From: an uncultured Christensenella sp.
Lineage (GTDB): Bacteria > Bacillota > Clostridia > Christensenellales > UBA1242
Direction: 5' to 3'
Assembly: GCA_905203645.1 (NCBI GenBank)
Contig: CAJKWP010000011.1
Coordinates: 1 to 25,674 of the forward strand
Length of the DNA stretch: 25,674 bases
Below are positions 20,192 through 25,674 of the stretch, piece by piece. Positions within the stretch are counted from its first letter, which is position 1; every line of letters begins with the position of its first letter. Below the pieces are notes generated by a model. It was not told the DNA's origin, searched no databases, and was given only the letters and a program-made list of their open reading frames with translations. A program made the translations under genes and the position numbers.

Positions 20192-20889
20192 TATTTCACC
20201 TCGAAACTGACAAACTTTTTGCCGATTTCTTGTGCGTAGATTTGATTGTTTCCGTCAAGTGTCAGCACAATACATTTTTTGACCGACGAAATTTTTGCTT
20301 TTTTCAGCATTTTGTTGACAAATTCGGCATCAACGTTTGCAAGTGCAAGGTTTTCTTTCATCAAACTGCCTTCGCTTACCAAAGTTATCGGCAATCTTTC
20401 ATCTTCGATTTTGATATCGATATCACCGTTTGTAACCGGTGAAAATTCACTTTTGGGCATAACATTTATTGTGCCATTGGTTTCCATTATTGCATACTGA
20501 ATTTGTTCCAATTTGAAATAACCTTTTGCCCTGATTGCACCAAAGATATCGTCGACCGAAATATTAAGTTCACGCAGTGCTTCATAATCCAAACCATTTG
20601 GATTTACGACAATGATTGGTTTTCCACTTAACATACGACTGAACTTTGTGGATTTTTTGGATATAATTGTAAGCAAAAAATGCACAAGAACCAACGTGAA
20701 AAGCGGGATAATTCCGTGCAAAAGCGGCACTGACATTTCTGCCATAGGAATAGTTGCCAAGTCTGCAATAATCAATGTCAAAACAAGTTCGAAAGGCTGC
20801 ATTTGACCAATTTGTCTTTTGCCCATCAGTCTGAATACAACCAAAACTATCAAATATACGATAATTGCACGTAAAATAATTGAAAACAT
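20191..20889 (-). CDS. DUF421 (YetF-like) membrane protein
   Basis: A 232-residue protein. Three N-terminal membrane helices (ILRAIIVYLIVLVVFRL, FELVLTLIIADLATIPM, LLHGIIPLFTLVLVHFLL) carry the DUF421 signature RLMGKRQIGQMQPFELV. The cytosolic part has GKPIIVVNPNGLDYEALREL and DIFGAIRAKGYFKLEQIQYA, also standard, followed by a C-terminal beta domain. YetF-family proteins are of unclear function, and some affect stress or spore membranes. I prefer the ATG at 20889 since family members begin just before the first helix; a TTG at 20925 would add 12 residues. Neither has a ribosome binding site. The gene follows terL by 40 bases and overlaps DUF4363 by one base. Confidence 0.85.
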   Translation of the reverse strand: MFSIILRAIIVYLIVLVVFRLMGKRQIGQMQPFELVLTLIIADLATIPMAEMSVPLLHGIIPLFTLVLVHFLLTIISKKSTKFSRMLSGKPIIVVNPNGLDYEALRELNISVDDIFGAIRAKGYFKLEQIQYAIMETNGTINVMPKSEFSPVTNGDIDIKIEDERLPITLVSEGSLMKENLALANVDAEFVNKMLKKAKISSVKKCIVLTLDGNNQIYAQEIGKKFVSFEVK

Positions 20890-20929
20890 ACTTATATTTT
20901 GCAAAATTGCAAAAAAATTATTCAAATTT

Positions 20930-22354
20930 TCAGTGATTATATTTGATTTTTCTTATCAAGCGTTCTTTGTCACGCTGAATCAAATTTTTTGCCGGTTTGG
21001 CTTCCTTGTTTTCGGGCTTTGACATAATGTAATAGCGCAGTTCGTCGACTGCGTGGTCGTCTTTTTTGATTGGGTTGTCGCCGTCGCCCCAACGATAGGT
21101 TTTTATTTCGCGTATCATATTTGTGCAATTTTTGAATATAAACAATCTTGCTTTTCCGTTTGCGTTTTTGAAATAACTTTTGACACGTTGAATACCACTG
21201 AAAACGTCTTTGTTTACGTTTGTATTGACCAAAATTCCGTTGTCATAAAAAAGGTCGGCAACGCTTTTGGTCGACGCCAAAGTTCGCTGTGACGCCGCCG
21301 AGTCAATAAGTGCGTTTATGTAACCATTTCTGCGATGCCAATTAAGATTGTCGCAAATTTCTTTTATTTTTTGCGAATGAAAAATTATATCTTTTTGCGC
21401 CTGATAATGTTCGGCAATAACGTAAACGTTTCCGTCAAAGTCGACTGCATACCAATGTGCAGACAGCGGATTGTTGAGTCCCGGGTCAATCGAAATATTG
21501 TCGTACCATTCGTAAGGTACGGCAAACGGTTCGATAACGTGCAAATTTTCGTCGAACTCGTTGTACACTCCACCGCTATGCCCGACAAATTTGCCATAGC
21601 ACCTGCTTTCCAGTTCGTCTTTGGACATGCAATCATACAGTTTTTGTATTTCTTCGCTTGCCAAAAAGGGGTTGTCTTGCCAAGTCATAAAAGTATGCCA
21701 AATATCCGGGTCGCTTTTTTCGTTGACATAAATTTCGTCATACACCCAAGTAAGACCTTTGAGTGGGGTCATTGTTCCAAAGATCTGACCACATCTGTCA
21801 ATGACACGCATTTTGCATTCGATATAGATATCATATGGCGGTTCTTCGTCAAACCAAACAAAATCAAGTGATGTTCCTTGAAACTTTTCACGGCCTTGGT
21901 CGCAACTTTTAAACCCCAATTTGCTGACGCCACCAAAGACGTTTTTTATCAAAATATAATCTATTATTCCGCCCGAAAGGCTGTCTTTTCGACCTTCGCT
22001 CATAACAACGTCTTGTATCCATTCGGGTTTCAGGTAACTTAAAATTTTGCTTTGAGCAACGTCACGCTGGACTTGTCTTGAAAGTGAAACAACCCAACCG
22101 TCGCACGCTTTTTCCAACTTTTTGAAAGGGTGTTCGCCACGACAAAGCCAAATGCTTTCAACGGCGCCGCATTCGGTTTTTCCGGTTCGATTGCCACCGA
22201 AAACCCAGCGATTTTTTTTGTCACACTTGTGAAACTCGACTTGTTTTTGGTGCACAATTTCGCCCGTGTTGTAAAGGTCGATTTTTCCTTTTGCGCATCT
22301 TCGCACAAGTTCGGCTTCGATTTGTTTTATTCGTGATATCAAGTTTTCTTCCAT
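20930..22354 (-). CDS. terL: Phage terminase large subunit (packaging ATPase/nuclease)
   Basis: Motor that pumps DNA into procapsids through the portal and cuts it. The 474-residue protein appears complete. The ATPase half has Walker A GGNRTGKT (53-60), Walker B VWFDEE (166-171, catalytic Glu170 or 171) and the coupling motif GTMTP (193-197). The RNase-H-like nuclease half has its acidic triad candidates in SIDPGLNN (Asp290), ALIDSAA (Asp351) and KKDDHAVDEL (Asp432/433 and Asp437). All key residues are retained, so it should be active. AAAGGA lies about 7 bases before the ATG. It is the first gene of an operon with DUF421 and DUF4363, not with the other phage genes, which end 5.7 kb downstream at 15201. 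Confidence 0.92.
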   Translation of the reverse strand: MEENLISRIKQIEAELVRRCAKGKIDLYNTGEIVHQKQVEFHKCDKKNRWVFGGNRTGKTECGAVESIWLCRGEHPFKKLEKACDGWVVSLSRQVQRDVAQSKILSYLKPEWIQDVVMSEGRKDSLSGGIIDYILIKNVFGGVSKLGFKSCDQGREKFQGTSLDFVWFDEEPPYDIYIECKMRVIDRCGQIFGTMTPLKGLTWVYDEIYVNEKSDPDIWHTFMTWQDNPFLASEEIQKLYDCMSKDELESRCYGKFVGHSGGVYNEFDENLHVIEPFAVPYEWYDNISIDPGLNNPLSAHWYAVDFDGNVYVIAEHYQAQKDIIFHSQKIKEICDNLNWHRRNGYINALIDSAASQRTLASTKSVADLFYDNGILVNTNVNKDVFSGIQRVKSYFKNANGKARLFIFKNCTNMIREIKTYRWGDGDNPIKKDDHAVDELRYYIMSKPENKEAKPAKNLIQRDKERLIRKIKYNH

Positions 22355-22411
22355 TTTTTATCCTTTTATTTGAATTTCGACACAAAAACATAATTTTTAC
22401 AAAACAAAAAT

Positions 22412-22420
22412 TGTTACAAT
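22412..22420 (+). promoter_or_regulatory. Extended -10 of the SH3-like gene
   Basis: TGTTACAAT: TGn followed by TACAAT (22415-22420). Transcription would start near 22427, only about 8 nt before the ATG at 22435, with no Shine-Dalgarno sequence. No good -35 was found. The short divergent region 22355-22434 must also hold the terL promoter, for which only a weak candidate is visible. Confidence 0.5.
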
Positions 22421-22434
22421 CAAAATGCAAAATT

Positions 22435-23274
22435 ATGAAATTAAAAAAAATTTGTTATTTGTTATTTTGTATGTTTGTTTTGGTTGCACCGCTTTGCACC
22501 ATTTTTTCGCCTGCAAAAGGCACTTTTTGCCAAACAAAGCAATATGCACGCATAACCAAAAGCAATATCGCCTTTTACAAAGAACCACTTGTATCAAATG
22601 ACAATGTTTTGTTTTACCCCGAAATCACGTACTTTGTGGAGTTGCTTGCACCCGAAGAGAACAGTTTTTACAAAGCACGATACATGGACGTCGAAGGCTA
22701 TGTTTTGGCAAGTGACCTTGTTTTTGTAAGTGGTCAGCCACAAATTCCCTATCCCGAAAATATTGGGTTGAAAATACTTTCAAGCAACGGACTTAATCTT
22801 CGCAGTTCACCCATTGCGTCACAAGGTCCGTTCAACATTTTGTGTGCACTTCCATTTTTGGAAAGCAACATCAAATATATTGCAAAAACGTTTGGTGAAG
22901 AGTACGCTCCCGCCATGGGTGACACGTGGTATTACTGCACGTATATAACAGGTCAAGAAAACATAAGCGGTTATTTGTATTCGGTATATTGTTATCCACT
23001 TGCACCAGTTTCACGCAATATGGAAGAGATGCAAATTGTTGACAAACCGTACTTTCCCGAAGAAAGCACTCCCACACAAACAAACAGTACGGACAGGCTT
23101 TCATCGCTACCTATGCCCGTTCAGATTTTGCTTGTTGCCGTTGTATGCTTGCCATGCATATTGATAGTTTATCTTTTGTTCAAACCCACCCGCCTTTCGG
23201 TTGACAACGGCAAAGGCAAAACAAAAAAAATAAAAAGACTGAAAAAGTCAGATTATTATGAGTTGGATGATTAA
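22435..23274 (+). CDS. Membrane-anchored protein with SH3-like domains
   Basis: A 279-residue protein. A signal peptide or anchor (ICYLLFCMFVLVAPLC) starts it. Residues about 36-100 (ITKSNIAFYKEPLVSNDNVL, TYFVELLAPEENSFYKARYM, VEGYVLASDLVFV) follow the bacterial SH3 (type 3) pattern. A second divergent SH3-like unit follows (LKILSSNGLNLRSSPIASQG to ISGYLYSVYCYPL), with the N-L-R-S-S-P core. After a Pro/Thr/Ser linker comes a membrane helix (VQILLVAVVCLPCILIVYLL) and a Lys-rich cytosolic tail. SH3 domains of this sort usually bind cell wall peptides. The ATG at 22435 is chosen for the signal sequence and the promoter position. It diverges from terL; a functional link is not shown. Confidence 0.75.
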   Translation: MKLKKICYLLFCMFVLVAPLCTIFSPAKGTFCQTKQYARITKSNIAFYKEPLVSNDNVLFYPEITYFVELLAPEENSFYKARYMDVEGYVLASDLVFVSGQPQIPYPENIGLKILSSNGLNLRSSPIASQGPFNILCALPFLESNIKYIAKTFGEEYAPAMGDTWYYCTYITGQENISGYLYSVYCYPLAPVSRNMEEMQIVDKPYFPEESTPTQTNSTDRLSSLPMPVQILLVAVVCLPCILIVYLLFKPTRLSVDNGKGKTKKIKRLKKSDYYELDD

Positions 23275-23281
23275 ATACTTT

Positions 23282-23329
23282 AAAAAACAAAGGCAAAATC
23301 TCTTTTGAAATTCTGCCCTTTGTTTTTTT
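23282..23329. terminator. Bidirectional terminator between convergent genes
   Basis: AAAAACAAAGGCA (ending 23294) pairs with TGCCCTTTGTTTTT (from 23314), with one bulged C and an inner loop of about 19 nt. T-runs lie on both sides. It serves the SH3-like gene (+) and touches the stop codon of the HTH gene (-, 23328). Confidence 0.75.
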
Positions 23330-23876
23330 ACATTTGCAATTTTGCATGTTTGAAATCAAATTTGTACGTGTTGTAAATTTTGTCAAAAGTGGTTCTGTCA
23401 AGTCTGAAAATTTTGTCTTCGTCAATTTTGGTTTTTGCTTGCACAATCAATGTTTCATCCCCATAACATTGTTGCAACTTTTTTTCAGTGTAACCAAACT
23501 GAGCCAAAGCATTTTCAAAACTTTTCAGTGCCAATGGCATTTTGCGAAAATAAGTGCGCAGTGACATATCAAGTGATTTTGCACTATCTTCCGCTCTACG
23601 CTTTTCAACAAATGCGACAATCAAAATCCTTGCATATTCTTCTGGCATTGTTTCCAATGCTTTTTCACAAAGCAGTTTCAAGTTTATAAGTCTTACTTTG
23701 CGTTCGGTCAAACTGAGAATGTGACTGCTGATTGTCATAATATCGTTGAACGCATTTTTGGAATAATACTTGCTTCCGTCTACTCTTGATTCGATAATTT
23801 TGTCAATCGCTTTTGTGATTTTTTCCAAATAAAAGTATACCGAAAGTATAGTTTTTGCCCATAGATTTTTTTTCAT
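23328..23876 (-). CDS. HTH protein, sigma region 4-like or late-regulator-like
   Basis: A 182-residue soluble protein. Residues about 70-125 (EKALETMPEEYARILIVAFV, EKRRAEDSAKSLDMSLRTYF, RKMPLALKSFENAL) match the layout of sigma-70 region 4 and of ArpU/RinA-like phage regulators: a Pro-Glu-Glu-Tyr helix, a turn, then a recognition helix S-L-R-T-Y-F-R-K. The region 2 needed by a true sigma factor is missing: the N-terminal 65 residues are helical without a -10 binding motif. It then continues with LAQFGYTEKKLQQCYGDETL. AGGGG lies 7-8 bases before the ATG. A strong promoter and an inverted repeat precede it. It sits about 1 kb from terL and could be its late regulator; that is inference only. 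Confidence 0.65.
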   Translation of the reverse strand: MKKNLWAKTILSVYFYLEKITKAIDKIIESRVDGSKYYSKNAFNDIMTISSHILSLTERKVRLINLKLLCEKALETMPEEYARILIVAFVEKRRAEDSAKSLDMSLRTYFRKMPLALKSFENALAQFGYTEKKLQQCYGDETLIVQAKTKIDEDKIFRLDRTTFDKIYNTYKFDFKHAKLQM

Positions 23877-23881
23877 ATTTT

Positions 23882-23919
23882 ATCCCCTTTTTTCTTCGTC
23901 AAACCGATTATAAGGGGAT
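23882..23919. repeat. Inverted repeat spanning the HTH gene promoter
   Basis: ATCCCCTT (23882-23889) and AAGGGGAT (23912-23919) are perfect 8-base arms, centres 30 bases apart. One arm covers the ribosome binding site and the other lies within the promoter spacer. Since the transcript starts between them, the repeat works only at DNA level and may be an autoregulatory site. Confidence 0.6.
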
Positions 23920-23936
23920 GTTTGAAGTGTCGTCAA
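23907..23936 (-). promoter_or_regulatory. Promoter of the HTH gene
   Basis: Minus-strand TTGACG (23936-23931), 18-base spacer and perfect TATAAT (23912-23907); start near 23900, leader of about 24 nt. Confidence 0.8.
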
Positions 23937-24048
23937 GGTCAGTGTGCCAACATTTTTTTTGAATTTATACAAAAATTTCAGATTTGAATGCGATTTTTAA
24001 AATTATTACGAAAAATATACAAAATAATCTGCTTTTTTCGACAGGAAA

Positions 24049-25557
24049 TTACAAAAAAGGCGACAAAAGTTGTGCTGTTATCGACACAGAAGTATTGTAA
24101 ATTTTTTCTTTTTTAAGTATATTTTTTGTAAGATAATGTGCATTTTTTGCATCTTTTGCCCAAATATCGCACAATTTTCTGATATTATTTTTGTCGTAAA
24201 AAATTCCATTTATTTCAAAATTCAGCGAAAAAGAACGGTTGTCAAAATTACTGCTTCCGCTGAAAGCAAATTTGTCATCAACAATCAAAAGTTTTGAATG
24301 TAAAAATCCGTTGTACATCAAAAACTTTACACCCATATCGCAAAGATGTGATGCATAATAAAGTCCAACTGTTTGCAACACCTTTCTGTCCTGTTTTTGT
24401 GGCAACATTATCGTCACTTCAACACCCGAAAGACTTGCCGTTTTGATTGCCCCCAAAAGATTGCTGTCAGGTATAAAATATGGCGTTTGAATACATATTT
24501 TTTTCTTTGCCATATAAATCATTTCGACAATTGCATCCTTGCTTTTTTCAAGTCTTTCTTCTGGCCCACTTGAAAAAATTTGTATTTCGCCATTGTATTT
24601 TTTTTGATTTTGTACACTTATACTTTTTGGACTTTGCTTGCTGAAAGTTTGATTTGGTTGGTTTTCTTTTACCAAAATTTTGCCACCCAAAAACAAAAAG
24701 TCCGCAACAAAAACTCTTTTCAAATATTCAACGCATTCACCTTGCAAACGATAATGTATATCCTTCCAAGGTCGCAACTTTTTTCCGTTTACACTGTCAA
24801 GACAAATATTCATTCCGCCAAAGTAGCCGATTTCATCATCAATAACGACTATCTTGCGATGATTGCGGAAATTGTATTGCGGGTTGAACAAGTCTATGCC
24901 AAAAATTGGCGGAAAAAACTCTTTGACCTGCCCGCCTGCTTTTGAAAGTTTTGCAAAGTATTTTTTTTGTGTTTTTTTGCTTCCTACGCTGTCATAAATC
25001 AAATTGACCTGAACACCTTGCCTTGCTTTTTTGCAAAGCAAAAACAAAATTTCTCTGCCAATCTTGTCGTTTTGAAAAATATAATATTCCATATTGATTG
25101 TTTTTTTGGCATTTTTTATATCTGTTTTCAAACTTTTTATTTTGTCTTTGCTGTGACAAAAAATTTGTGTTTTGCAATCACAGACTTCGCTTCCACCAAT
25201 GTTTTTTATATATTGTTGCAATTTTTTTGTGTCATCATCTTTTTCGTTTGTTTTGTTTTGTGGTTGTGTCAATCGCTGTTTTTGATTGTTGATTTGTGAT
25301 TTGTTCAAATCCAAATTTTGATTTTCAAAAAACTTTTGTGCTTGCAACTTTTTTGCCTTTAACATTTTTTTGATTTTTTTGTTCAAACTCAAACCATAAA
25401 ACAAATAAAACAAAAAGCCCAAAATTGGCAAAATAACAATTATCAAAGTCCACAAAAGCATAAACTGCGGTTTTTTTCGTTGGTGCACAATCATAATCGA
25501 AAGCAAAATCAAATTGATTGTCAAGCATAATGCAAAAATCAAAAAATATATTTCCAT
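24049..25557 (-). CDS. cls: Cardiolipin synthase (phospholipase D family)
   Basis: Condenses two phosphatidylglycerols to cardiolipin and glycerol at the membrane. A 502-residue protein with two N-terminal membrane helices (YFLIFALCLTINLILLSIMI and LLWTLIIVILPILGFLFYLF), a Gln/Asn/Lys-rich linker at about 70-108, and two phospholipase D domains. The HKD motifs are NHRKIVVIDDEIGYFGGMN and LHSKLLIVDDKFAFSGSSN, both with intact His, Lys and Asp, plus IQTPYFIPDSNLLGAIKTA, typical of Cls. The low-complexity linker is unusual in length. The ATG at 25557 is chosen for the membrane helix start; it has no Shine-Dalgarno sequence. A TATAAT (25590-25585) precedes it, giving a leader of about 20 nt. No clear terminator is seen after the stop. 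Confidence 0.92.
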   Translation of the reverse strand: MEIYFLIFALCLTINLILLSIMIVHQRKKPQFMLLWTLIIVILPILGFLFYLFYGLSLNKKIKKMLKAKKLQAQKFFENQNLDLNKSQINNQKQRLTQPQNKTNEKDDDTKKLQQYIKNIGGSEVCDCKTQIFCHSKDKIKSLKTDIKNAKKTINMEYYIFQNDKIGREILFLLCKKARQGVQVNLIYDSVGSKKTQKKYFAKLSKAGGQVKEFFPPIFGIDLFNPQYNFRNHRKIVVIDDEIGYFGGMNICLDSVNGKKLRPWKDIHYRLQGECVEYLKRVFVADFLFLGGKILVKENQPNQTFSKQSPKSISVQNQKKYNGEIQIFSSGPEERLEKSKDAIVEMIYMAKKKICIQTPYFIPDSNLLGAIKTASLSGVEVTIMLPQKQDRKVLQTVGLYYASHLCDMGVKFLMYNGFLHSKLLIVDDKFAFSGSSNFDNRSFSLNFEINGIFYDKNNIRKLCDIWAKDAKNAHYLTKNILKKEKIYNTSVSITAQLLSPFL

Positions 25558-25584
25558 AAATATAGTTTTTTGCAAAAAGATTTT

Positions 25585-25590
25585 ATTATA
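25585..25590 (-). promoter_or_regulatory. -10 box of cls
   Basis: Consensus TATAAT on the minus strand, start near 25578. No -35 match at 17 bases (AAAAAT). The spacer and -35 area are taken up by the arms of the inverted repeat 25591-25631. Confidence 0.5.
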
Positions 25591-25640
25591 CAACAAAAAA
25601 CTTTCCCATTTTTTGAGAAAGTTTTTTGTTGTTTTTTTTT
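25591..25640 (+). terminator. Plus-strand terminator in front of cls
   Basis: A perfect 15-bp stem CAACAAAAAACTTTC (25591-25605) / GAAAGTTTTTTGTTG (25617-25631), 11-nt loop, then nine T on the plus strand. On the minus strand no U-run follows. No plus-strand gene ends here: the nearest one ends at 23274. It may stop antisense transcription across cls, or shield the genes to the right. Confidence 0.75.
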
Positions 25641-25674
25641 GCAAATGTTAAGTTTTTAAATATTTATTTATTTT

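Noticed and set aside
6066..23329. Prophage attachment sites
   Set aside because: No matching direct repeats were found by eye at the edges of the phage-type genes, and no integrase or tRNA gene is present.

Overview
The window is low-GC DNA from a Gram-positive-type bacterium, most likely an uncultured clostridial member of the Bacillota. This rests on the AT-rich composition, AAAGGAG-type ribosome binding sites, a YtxC-like sporulation-family protein, pyruvate phosphate dikinase (PPDK), the DUF421/DUF4363 pair and the short RecX, RpoZ and AcpS forms. No taxonomic search was possible, so anything below phylum is inference.

Left part (1-6130) is housekeeping. A YtxC-like gene (-) and a lipoprotein (+) are followed by murG (+). 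murG meets the oppositely transcribed operon yigZ-recX-acpS tail to tail with a 7-base overlap. rpoZ (-) and recF (+) diverge from a shared promoter region. Several starts were moved from the longest reading: ytxC-like 939, acpS 3553, yigZ TTG 4496, recF 4990.

6130-6720 is a phage-style regulatory switch: two small HTH genes diverge from a region holding three TCCCA-N4-TGGGA operators placed on both promoters.

6725-15201 (-) is one late-type phage operon. In transcription order it holds a small-terminase-like or accessory protein, a small zinc-ribbon protein, a portal, a scaffold, an HK97-fold major capsid protein, a small protein, a connector with a Thr/Gly/Asp linker, a beta-propeller-like tail nozzle, a coiled-coil candidate ejection protein and two holin-type proteins. 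It has its own promoter, an internal hairpin behind the capsid gene and an end terminator. No integrase, replication gene, endolysin, tail fibre or tail tube is visible.

15302-19163 (-) is cellular: ppdK with its own promoter and terminator, a 450-base non-coding region rich in repeats, and an Ala-rich secreted protein with a 160-nt leader that can fold in two exclusive ways. An XRE regulator (+) follows at 19332.

19799-22354 (-) is an operon of a complete large terminase (terL) followed by DUF421 and DUF4363 membrane-protein genes. The packaging motor is therefore 5.7 kb away from the capsid genes, with ppdK between them. 22435-25674 holds a membrane-anchored SH3-like protein (+), an HTH protein resembling sigma region 4 or phage late regulators (-), and cardiolipin synthase (-).

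The main candidate for something new is this split, apparently intact P22/podovirus-like capsid and packaging set, embedded among housekeeping genes with matching translation signals. It may be a domesticated capsid system (gene-transfer-agent-like) or an eroded prophage. The second candidate is the switch-like RNA leader of the secreted-protein gene. A third pattern is a set of start codons with no Shine-Dalgarno (SD) sequence placed 6-14 bases after a -10 box, suggesting leaderless or nearly leaderless mRNAs.
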